Under the pieces are notes generated by a model. It was not told the origin of the DNA, ran no database searches, and saw only the letters and a program-made list of their open reading frames with translations. A program made the position numbers and the translations under genes. This document shows, piece after piece, positions 1 through 6,671 of a stretch of 9,278 nucleotides of DNA (positions are counted from its first letter, which is position 1; every line of letters starts with the position of its first letter). This DNA comes from Chitinophagales bacterium. GTDB lineage: Bacteria; Bacteroidota; Bacteroidia; Chitinophagales; UBA8649. The DNA lies in NCBI GenBank assembly GCA_016777395.1, contig JADHRO010000072.1:1-9278 (forward strand), in the 5' to 3' direction.

Positions 1-1076
1 TAAGTCAAGCTGAAACTCTTCCCGCTAAATTTTATCGAAGCGCAGAAGTTTTTCAAGCATTAAAAGAGAAGGTATTCCTAAGGTCTTGGCAATGGATTGG
101 AGATGAAAACAAGCTAGTACCACTTACAGGAAGTGCATACCCATTGGTTTTACTGGATAAATACTTAACTGAGCCGCTAGTATTGATAAAAGACCAAACC
201 GACGAGCTCAAATGTTTTACTAATGTATGTACCCATCGAGGAAACATTGTGGTGCAAGATTCGGGAAAAGTTAGCACGCTAAATTGCAGGTATCATGGCA
301 GGTCTTTTAGCTTGGATGGCAAATTCAAACACATGCCTGAATTCAAAGAGGCTAAAAATTTTCCAAGACCATGTGATAGCTTGACCGAATTCTCACTCCA
401 AAAATTCGGTTCACATTTATTTGTTGGGTTAGATCCTGCATTTGACTTTTCTGAGGTGATAAATACAATGAATGAAAGAGTAGGATTTCTGCCTTTAAAT
501 GAATTTAAACTAGATGAATCTAGGAATAAGGATTATATAGTAAATTGTCATTGGGCGTTGTATTGCGATAATTACTTAGAAGGATTTCATGTTCCATTTG
601 TCCACGAAGACTTGAACAAAGTTTTGGATTATGGCAGCTACGAAACCGAGATATATGAGCATGTGAATGTGCAGATTGGATATTCCGATAGTGATGAAGA
701 AGTTTTTGATTTACCTGAAGGTCATATAGATTATGGAAAGCATGTTGCTGCTTATTATTATTGGATTTTCCCTAATGTCATGTTTAATTTTTATCCTTGG
801 GGTTTGTCAATAAATATTGTAAAACCCATAGAAATCAATAAGACCAAGGTCTCTTTTATCACTTATGTTTATGATGAAGAGAAACTTTCAAAAGGTGCTG
901 GAGCATTATTGGATAAGGTAGAACATGAAGACGAATCTGTGGTAGAAGCAGTGCACAAAGGGCTTCAATCTCGTTTTTACAAAGCTGGAAGATTCTCACC
1001 AAAAAGAGAAAAAGGCGTGCATCATTTCCATCGTTTACTGGCTGAATACATGAATGTAAGTGAAAATGAAAACTAG
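1..1076 (+). CDS. Rieske non-haem iron oxygenase, alpha subunit (5' partial)
   Basis: Catalytic subunit of a Rieske-type oxygenase, which takes electrons from a reductase partner and uses a mononuclear iron to hydroxylate or demethylate its substrate in the cytosol. The frame is open to the left edge with the first full codon at base 3, so the gene starts upstream; a TTG at 144 is internal. In the 357 visible residues the [2Fe-2S] ligands are Cys76-x-His78 and Cys95-x2-His98 (CTHRG and CRYHG). The mononuclear iron site is His196 and His201 in NYLEGFHVPFVH, with Asp310 in HEDES as the likely third ligand. The C-terminal VHHFHRLL is typical of the family. The residue three before His196 is Glu193, where naphthalene-dioxygenase types have Asp; Glu here is typical of choline, carnitine and glycine-betaine oxygenases. 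By comparison with the family perhaps 10 N-terminal residues are missing. The substrate is not determinable, and no reductase gene is in view. Confidence 0.93.
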   Translation, partial: SQAETLPAKFYRSAEVFQALKEKVFLRSWQWIGDENKLVPLTGSAYPLVLLDKYLTEPLVLIKDQTDELKCFTNVCTHRGNIVVQDSGKVSTLNCRYHGRSFSLDGKFKHMPEFKEAKNFPRPCDSLTEFSLQKFGSHLFVGLDPAFDFSEVINTMNERVGFLPLNEFKLDESRNKDYIVNCHWALYCDNYLEGFHVPFVHEDLNKVLDYGSYETEIYEHVNVQIGYSDSDEEVFDLPEGHIDYGKHVAAYYYWIFPNVMFNFYPWGLSINIVKPIEINKTKVSFITYVYDEEKLSKGAGALLDKVEHEDESVVEAVHKGLQSRFYKAGRFSPKREKGVHHFHRLLAEYMNVSENEN

Positions 1077-1102
1077 ATCTAAAAGGATTTAAATCAACAA
1101 AA

Positions 1103-1501
1103 GTGATTAGTATTTATTGTACATATTGCTCTGCGAAAAAAGATAAGCGCAAAACTCCAATGCCAGCCCATGCACTTTATCAAAATGAAAGGATTAAAAA
1201 GGTTTATCATGCGGCCCAATTAACAGGCGTGAAATTCATGATCTTATCGGGCAAGTATGGCCTCATTAATGCGATGCAAAAAATTAAAACATATGACCAT
1301 TTACTTGTAGCAGCTGAGGTCGACCATCATGCAGATTTAGTCGCAATGCAAATGAAAGTTGAAAAAATTAATGAAATAGTCTTTTTTATGAATCCAGTAA
1401 AAACCGATGATCAGCTTAAGCCCTACCTGGATTGTATGCTTAAAGCTTGTCAAAAATCAGGAATATCCCTAATAATAAAAGAAGAATCCTATATCGATTA
1501 A
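1103..1501 (+). CDS. DUF6884-like small protein
   Basis: Protein of 132 residues with unknown function. Its pattern resembles DUF6884 proteins of bacteria and phages: an N-terminal beta strand ending in Cys6-x2-Cys9-Ser-x-Lys-Lys, then Pro-Ala-x2-Leu-Tyr (21-26), a hydrophobic strand ending in LSGKYGL (48-54), and Tyr-Asp (64-65). DUF6884 members usually show CSxxK near the start and LSAKYGL in the middle, so the match is in motif order and not only composition. No signal peptide or membrane segment is seen. The start is GTG at 1103, because the frame has a stop at 1067-1069 and no earlier start codon. An AAAAGGA sequence at 1081-1087 could be a ribosome site but lies rather far upstream. The 26-bp gap after the Rieske oxygenase gene suggests co-transcription. 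The family assignment is from memory of the motif pattern. Confidence 0.8.
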   Translation: MISIYCTYCSAKKDKRKTPMPAHALYQNERIKKVYHAAQLTGVKFMILSGKYGLINAMQKIKTYDHLLVAAEVDHHADLVAMQMKVEKINEIVFFMNPVKTDDQLKPYLDCMLKACQKSGISLIIKEESYID

Positions 1502-1528
1502 AGTTAAAATAACTCTTGATTGATTAAA

Positions 1529-1649
1529 GCTTCTGTCGTGAAAAGCACTGGACCAATGATGGTAGCTCAATAGCTTTAAGACCTTACACTTGCTATACCA
1601 AGCATTGCTTGTTACTATCAAGACTAAAAAATAATGTGAATACAGAAGC
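1529..1649. repeat. 8-bp inverted repeat bounding a spacer with an inner palindrome
   Basis: The spacer between the DUF6884-like and DUF1853 genes has GCTTCTGT at 1529-1536 and its exact reverse complement ACAGAAGC at 1642-1649, 105 bp apart. Inside lies a dyad centred at 1605 (annotated separately). No target-site duplication flanks the repeats and no ORF lies between them. It could be a structured 5' leader, a decayed miniature element, or coincidence. Confidence 0.35.
1599..1611. promoter_or_regulatory. 13-bp palindrome, possible operator
   Basis: CAAGCA-T-TGCTTG is a perfect 6-bp dyad with a single central base, too tight for an RNA hairpin but suited to a dimeric DNA-binding protein. 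Weaker symmetry extends outward, with CTTG at 1589-1592 and CAAG at 1619-1622. It lies 58 bp before the DUF1853 start codon. No regulator is known from this sequence. Confidence 0.3.
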
Positions 1650-1669
1650 CTTATAAAAGATATTTATCA

Positions 1670-2467
1670 ATGCAAACGAAACCAAGGATAAGCTCCATAC
1701 TCGAAACAAACAATCTATCACAATCAATTACCGGGGTAAAAGCATTTAATTTATCAGAACTAAAGCTCAAAGAAGAGCTGCAATTTGAACTGCCAAGCCA
1801 GCTAAGATTAGGGCACTTAGTAGAAAAAATTATTTCTAATTTAATTCAATCTTCTACCAATTACGAAGTGCTCTATGAGAACATTCAGGTCATTAAGGAT
1901 AAAAAAACATTGGGTGAGATTGATTTTATCCTTAAAAACCAGAGGAACGAGCAGATTATACATTTGGAATTAGCCTACAAGTTTTATTTATATGATCCAA
2001 ACATTTCTGAGCATGCATTTAATAACTGGATTGGTCCAAACAGAAATGATTCATTAAAAGAGAAATTAGACAAACTAAAAAATAAACAATTCCCCTTATT
2101 GCACCACAATTTTACACAATCTGTAATGCCTGATATCGCCATTAATGAAGTTTCTCAGTCGCTTTGCTTCCTGGTTTCTTTATTTATTCCTTATCAATGT
2201 AAACGAACTTATGCCCCTAGTTATGCAAAAGCTATCAAGGGCTATTATTTAAATTTAGACGCATTTATTAAAAGGGATCATGCCTTAAAAAGCTATTATT
2301 TGCCTACCAAAAAAGAATGGGGAATGGACCCCGCAGACAACGAGATTTGGACAGACTTTGAAGGTATAGTAAAGCAGGCCGAGTCGATTATCCAAGAAAA
2401 ACAAGCCACTTTATGTTGGCAAAAACATAAGCAATCATACCTCACTTTTTTTATTGTTTGGTGGTAG
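1670..2467 (+). CDS. DUF1853 family protein (PD-(D/E)XK-like)
   Basis: Protein of 265 residues matching the DUF1853 family, whose function is unknown. Recognisable blocks in order are GHLVEKII (48-55), LGEIDFIL (81-88), HLELAYKFYLY (98-108) and WIGPNRNDSLKEKLDKL (120-136). In the family these read as a GE-x-D-F-x-L strand, an H-L-E-L-A-x-K-F strand and a W-(I/L)-G-P-N block. The order Glu52, Asp85, Glu100 and Lys104 fits a PD-(D/E)XK nuclease fold with a variant E-x3-K arrangement; this is inference, and catalytic activity is unproven. No signal peptide is seen, so it should be cytosolic. The ATG at 1670 gives a full family-length protein; no clear Shine-Dalgarno precedes it, as is common in Bacteroidota. 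A 168-bp gap and palindrome upstream suggest its own transcription unit. Confidence 0.88.
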   Translation: MQTKPRISSILETNNLSQSITGVKAFNLSELKLKEELQFELPSQLRLGHLVEKIISNLIQSSTNYEVLYENIQVIKDKKTLGEIDFILKNQRNEQIIHLELAYKFYLYDPNISEHAFNNWIGPNRNDSLKEKLDKLKNKQFPLLHHNFTQSVMPDIAINEVSQSLCFLVSLFIPYQCKRTYAPSYAKAIKGYYLNLDAFIKRDHALKSYYLPTKKEWGMDPADNEIWTDFEGIVKQAESIIQEKQATLCWQKHKQSYLTFFIVWW

Positions 2468-2562
2468 TCCATTTGCTTATTTAATCATATAAAATCCGAA
2501 TAGATGTTTGACGGAATCATTGCTTTTTTAGGCTATCTGAAAAGTAATTTACACAACTTAAA

Positions 2563-2593
2563 CTGAAAATCATTTCGCTTTTTAATACCTTTG
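2563..2593 (+). promoter_or_regulatory. Bacteroidota-type promoter of the GH16 gene
   Basis: TACCTTTG at 2586-2593 is an exact match to the Bacteroidota -7 consensus TAnnTTTG. Twenty bases upstream, CTG at 2563-2565 is one mismatch from the -33 TTG. Transcription would begin near 2600, leaving a leader of about 10 nt before the ATG at 2609. This also argues against a TTG start at 2591, which would lie inside the promoter. Confidence 0.6.
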
Positions 2594-2608
2594 CATGAGA
2601 TAAAACAT

Positions 2609-4231
2609 ATGAAGTTCAAACTTATATCCATAACTATTTTAACTTTCTTTTTAAGTTTCTTACTGGCTCAAACCTTGACAATAGAAGATGATTTTGAGGG
2701 AAATGGGACCATTAGCTCCTGGTATGGAGATAACTGCAACTTGAATATAAGCTTTAACAATCCATTTAAACAAGGAATTAATTTATCTGATAAAGTTCTT
2801 GAATATCATGACATCGGTGGGCAATATGCCAATGTGCGATTTGATGCTGCCAATAATTTTGAGTTAAATACCAATAGCACTTTTAGCTTAAAAATATATA
2901 TCCCCTCAAATAGCTTGACCGGTAGTCAGCTGAATCAGGTTTCTTTAAAACTTCAAGATGGGACCAAAGCAAATCCATGGACCACTCAAAGTCAAATTGT
3001 TAAGCCATTAGCTTTGGATCAATGGCAAACAGTAAGCTTTGATTTTGAAAATGACAATTACATCAATTTAGATGCCTCCTCACCTCCTCCAAACCAGCGA
3101 AACGATTTTAACAGAGTACTTATTCAAGTCAATGGTGAAAACAACAATGACCAGGTGCTGGCTTATATAGACGATGTAAGCTATGATGGAACCATCCTAA
3201 GCGATCCTGTATACGATTATTTAGTTTGGTCGGACGAGTTTGATGTCGATGGACCAATTCTTTCTACCCATTGGTTTCATCAAACACAAATACCTCAAAA
3301 TGGATCATGGTTCAATGGAGAAATACAACATTATACAGACAAAATAGATAATACGTATGTAAATAATGGAACACTCCACCTTGTTGCAAAAAAAGAGAAT
3401 TATACGAATCAAGGCATTACTAAAGAATATACTTCTGCAAGATTAAATTCTAAATTTGCCTTTACCTATGGAAAGGTAGAGGTTCGGGCAAAGCTGCCGG
3501 AAGGAATTGGCACTTGGCCAGCGATATGGATGCTGGGTAAAAACATCAACGAAGATGGTGGCTATTGGGATAATCTTGGATTCGACACAAGCTCTTGGCC
3601 CAATTGTGGTGAAATTGATATCATGGAGCATTGGGGCAGCGATCAAAATGTCATAAAAAGTGCCACACATACCCCATCCAGCTTTGGAGGGACGGTTAAT
3701 ACCGGTGGACAAAATATTGCAACAGCGTCTACCGATTTTCACACCTATACATTGGTCTGGACTCCGTATAAATTGATGTTTAGTGTTGATGGAATCCCTC
3801 ATTATACCTACAATCCAGCGATTAAAGATATCAATACATGGCCTTTTGATGCTGATCAATACTTACTCTTAAATCTAGCTATATTACCAGAGATATCTCC
3901 AACATTTTCAAGTGGTGCTATGGAAATAGACTTTGTTAGAGTATATCAGGAAAGTACATTATCTCTTCCAGATATTCAAGAAAATATTGTTGCAAGAGTC
4001 TACCCTCTTCCTTTCGCTGATCAGTTAAACATACAGCTAAATAATATCCCTAATCAACATACTCTGCTAAGACTATATGCTATCGATGGGAAATTAATAA
4101 GTACATATGATGCAGAAATAAATAATAACAGTTTGGTTTTAAACAAGCTGAATAATCTAAGTGAAGGCCTCTATTTTTTAAATTTTGAGATCAATAAGCA
4201 AACCCATAGATTAGCGGTAGTCAAAAATTAA
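2609..4231 (+). CDS. Secreted GH16 beta-glucanase (laminarinase type) with T9SS sorting domain
   Basis: Predicted secreted endo-beta-1,3-glucanase (or 1,3-1,4-glucanase), likely acting on laminarin-like glucans outside the cell. The 540-residue protein has a signal peptide (1-20, ending LLA before Gln21). Next is a beta-sandwich region (about 22-195) resembling carbohydrate-binding modules attached to Bacteroidota glucanases, including VNGENNNDQVLAYIDDVSY near its end. The GH16 domain spans about 203-450, with WPAIWMLG and the catalytic motif EIDIME: Glu335 nucleophile, Asp337 and Glu340 acid/base. A tail (about 463-540) fits the type IX secretion type A sorting domain, with YPLPF where YPNPF is usual and a short basic end. 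The ATG at 2609 is chosen over TTG at 2591 because it starts the signal peptide and follows the promoter at the right distance. No SusC/SusD pair or other glycosidase is adjacent, so it is not in an obvious polysaccharide locus within view. The exact glucan linkage is inferred from motif type. Confidence 0.95.
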   Translation: MKFKLISITILTFFLSFLLAQTLTIEDDFEGNGTISSWYGDNCNLNISFNNPFKQGINLSDKVLEYHDIGGQYANVRFDAANNFELNTNSTFSLKIYIPSNSLTGSQLNQVSLKLQDGTKANPWTTQSQIVKPLALDQWQTVSFDFENDNYINLDASSPPPNQRNDFNRVLIQVNGENNNDQVLAYIDDVSYDGTILSDPVYDYLVWSDEFDVDGPILSTHWFHQTQIPQNGSWFNGEIQHYTDKIDNTYVNNGTLHLVAKKENYTNQGITKEYTSARLNSKFAFTYGKVEVRAKLPEGIGTWPAIWMLGKNINEDGGYWDNLGFDTSSWPNCGEIDIMEHWGSDQNVIKSATHTPSSFGGTVNTGGQNIATASTDFHTYTLVWTPYKLMFSVDGIPHYTYNPAIKDINTWPFDADQYLLLNLAILPEISPTFSSGAMEIDFVRVYQESTLSLPDIQENIVARVYPLPFADQLNIQLNNIPNQHTLLRLYAIDGKLISTYDAEINNNSLVLNKLNNLSEGLYFLNFEINKQTHRLAVVKN

Positions 4232-4454
4232 GATTTAACCTATCATGGCTGCTATATTAGCTCATCTTTAATTTTATTTCTCAAGATATTAGAACTATTT
4301 ATTTTTCGCAAAATATTAAAGTGATATTGAAAAAGGCATTCTTAATTTTATCAGACGATTTCTAAAAAATCATCTTCAACTCCACGCCACATCAAATTTC
4401 ACTATATTTAAGCTTTTAAGCACATTTTTAAATAAGCAAATTCATCATCAGCCA

Positions 4455-6656
4455 ATGCGGTCATTACCAAAGCAAGGATTAAAAGGATTAGTTGAAAACT
4501 GGCAAAGTGATATTTTAGCCGCAATCAGCGTGGCATTGGTGGCGATGCCATTGTGTTTGGGAATAGCCATTGCTGCGGGAGTGCCACCCATGGCAGGTAT
4601 CTTCTCCTCCGTTATCGGTGGAGTTGTTACTACTTTTTTTAGAGGCAGTCATTTGGCCATCAATGGGCCTTCTGCAGGAATTATAGCAGTAATTTTATCG
4701 GCTGTGGCTGTCTTAGATGACGGATCGGGTCATGCGCTGAACTATGTTTTTGCAGCCATCATCGTCTCTGGTGGTATTCAAGTTTTATTAGGCTTTTTCA
4801 AATTAGGTAGATACGCCGACTTGTTCCATAGTACAGTTATTCAAGGAATTCTTGCAGCGATTGGGGTTATTATCATCTCGAAGCAGATACACATTGCAAT
4901 GGGAACTACATCTAACTCAACAGAAATTATTGGGACAATAGTGGATGCCATAAAACAAATACCTAATATTAATCCATACGTGGGAGTCATTTCATTGTTG
5001 GGGCTTCTGCTCTTATTGTTTCATTCCCGATTATCTTATAAACTTTTTCATCTTATACCCGCGCCACTTTGGTTGTTGATTTTATCCATCCCATTTGTAT
5101 TTTTATTCAACTTTTTCGAAGCTCAAACCCTAAGCTTTTTAGGCAGCGATTATAGTGTAGGGCCCGACTTACTGATTAATTTACCCGATAATATCATGGA
5201 TGCAATTATGTTTCCTGATTTTTCAAAAATCAATACGATGCCTTTTTGGATTTCTGTGTTATCTATAACCATGATTTCAAGTATTGATTCACTAGCCGGA
5301 AGTAAGGGAGTAGATAAACTAGACCCCTACAACAGAAAGACAGATTTAAACAAAGACCTTATTGGGATAGGTTTGAGCACAATGGTTTCAGGAGCAATAG
5401 GTGGTTTGCCTATCATCAGTGTAATTGTGCGAAGCAGCGTGAATGTTCAAAACAACGCGAAGACAAAATGGTCTAACTTGTATCATGGTCTGTTGCTCCT
5501 ACTCTTTATTTTTATTCTTACTCCATTTATCAAAATGGTTCCGCTTTGTAGCTTAGCTATTTTACTTGTTTTTACGGGGTATAAGCTGGCTTCTCCTAAA
5601 GTGTTTAAAGATGTATACAGCTATGGTCCTGAGCAGCTTATATTTTTCTCAGGCACCTTAATTATCACGCTTTATACCGACCTATTAATTGGTATTTTTG
5701 GAGGTTTGGGTTTAGCTTTAATGGTACACTGGCTGCTATCTATGATGCCTCCTCGCACCTTTCTGAAAATGATTTTTAATTCGGGCTCGAATATTTTCAC
5801 GAATAAAGATGGATCCTACCACTTGGAAATTAAAGGTATTGCCAATTTCCTAGCAACCCTCAAAATTCAAGACTTAATGTCTAGAGTAAAACCGGGCACC
5901 CAAGTAACGATTGACCTATCTGGCGCTAAACTGGTAGATCATTCCATTCTAGAAAATATTTATAGTTTTCAACGCAGTCACTCAGATACCGGCGGTAATG
6001 TTTTTATCTCTGGATTAGAAGAGCACTCTTCCTCATGTGATCACAAGTTAGCTTTGAAAATTTTACCTAAAATAGCAGCTAAAATAAAGACTAAGAGACA
6101 GCTTCGATTAACAGAAATGGCTGACGGTCACCAATGGAATTTCAATATTGAACAATCAACCGACTTGCAATATTTCGAGTCTTTTTATTTTTTCAAAACC
6201 CGACCAGTAGAGTTTCAATTAAATACAATCACTTCGCAGAATAATAAACGGAATTGGAAAATTTTTGATGTACGTTTTGAGGAAGGCGCTTATTTAGCTT
6301 CTGAAGAATATAACACAACTATTTGTCTGCTTAAGGCATCAAAAACAATACCTAAATTTGTTATCGAGAAGAAAAGTTTTACCGATATATACTTAAATAC
6401 ATCATGGCATAAGGATATCGATTATTCTTTGTTTAAAGAATTCTCCAAAGACTTTATCATCAAGGTAAATGATCAGCAAAAAATGACGGAATTTCTTAGC
6501 CCCGCTCTTCGTTTGTTTATTGAAAATGGCAACGTCCATCATTTAGAAAGTAATGGAGAGTCCATCATGATTTTTACGGATACCTTGCGGTTAGCTGAAA
6601 TTTCTGACTATTCTGAAATCGTTAAGTTCGGAGAAGAGTTAGAAGAATTAATTTGA
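4455..6656 (+). CDS. SulP-family anion transporter with STAS domain and C-terminal extension
   Basis: Inner-membrane anion carrier of the SulP/SLC26 family; substrates in the family include sulfate and bicarbonate, and this one cannot be told apart by sequence alone. Of 733 residues, about 17-430 form the multi-helix membrane domain, with the conserved INGPSAG (69-75) and RSSVNVQNNAKTK (from Arg326). A STAS domain follows (about 452-545), with DLSGAKLVDHSILE; Asp495-His-Ser497 sits at the usual STAS loop, like the DHT or DHS seen in bicarbonate-type SulPs. Residues of about 550-733 are an extra soluble region. It carries PKFVIEKKS (from 633) and KDIDYSLFKEFSKDF (from 653), and resembles domains found at the cytosolic ends of other bacterial membrane proteins. 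SulP-STAS proteins usually stop near 500-600 residues, so this is long. ATG 4455 has no clear Shine-Dalgarno; a weak TATATTTA box lies at 4403-4410. No carbonic anhydrase or sulfur-assimilation gene is adjacent. Confidence 0.93.
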   Translation: MRSLPKQGLKGLVENWQSDILAAISVALVAMPLCLGIAIAAGVPPMAGIFSSVIGGVVTTFFRGSHLAINGPSAGIIAVILSAVAVLDDGSGHALNYVFAAIIVSGGIQVLLGFFKLGRYADLFHSTVIQGILAAIGVIIISKQIHIAMGTTSNSTEIIGTIVDAIKQIPNINPYVGVISLLGLLLLLFHSRLSYKLFHLIPAPLWLLILSIPFVFLFNFFEAQTLSFLGSDYSVGPDLLINLPDNIMDAIMFPDFSKINTMPFWISVLSITMISSIDSLAGSKGVDKLDPYNRKTDLNKDLIGIGLSTMVSGAIGGLPIISVIVRSSVNVQNNAKTKWSNLYHGLLLLLFIFILTPFIKMVPLCSLAILLVFTGYKLASPKVFKDVYSYGPEQLIFFSGTLIITLYTDLLIGIFGGLGLALMVHWLLSMMPPRTFLKMIFNSGSNIFTNKDGSYHLEIKGIANFLATLKIQDLMSRVKPGTQVTIDLSGAKLVDHSILENIYSFQRSHSDTGGNVFISGLEEHSSSCDHKLALKILPKIAAKIKTKRQLRLTEMADGHQWNFNIEQSTDLQYFESFYFFKTRPVEFQLNTITSQNNKRNWKIFDVRFEEGAYLASEEYNTTICLLKASKTIPKFVIEKKSFTDIYLNTSWHKDIDYSLFKEFSKDFIIKVNDQQKMTEFLSPALRLFIENGNVHHLESNGESIMIFTDTLRLAEISDYSEIVKFGEELEELI

Positions 6657-6671
6657 GTATTCTAAATTAAA

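Noticed and set aside
144..146. TTG as the start of the Rieske oxygenase
   Set aside because: The same frame continues upstream to the left edge with typical family sequence (KFYRSAEVF, FLRSWQWIG), so the gene is truncated by the window and TTG is internal.
53..277. Minus-strand 74-codon ORF
   Set aside because: Antisense to the Rieske domain coding region, with no supporting features.
1560..1625. tRNA-like stretch (GGTAGCTCAATAGC resembles a D arm)
   Set aside because: No acceptor stem, no anticodon arm and no TTCGA T-loop could be placed.
2591..2593. TTG as the start of the GH16 gene
   Set aside because: It lies inside the TACCTTTG -7 box, and the ATG at 2609 gives a standard signal peptide.
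3443..3859. Minus-strand 138-codon ORF
   Set aside because: It is antisense to the GH16 catalytic domain and shows no protein-like motifs.
4354..4374. Hairpin GACGATTT / AAATCATC as a terminator or leader structure
   Set aside because: The stem has a mismatch, is mostly A/T and is not followed by a T-tract.
6648..6670. TTAATTT / AAATTAA hairpin between the convergent SulP and methyltransferase genes as a bidirectional terminator
   Set aside because: A seven-pair stem of only A and T with a nine-base loop overlapping the SulP stop codon is expected by chance in DNA this AT-rich.
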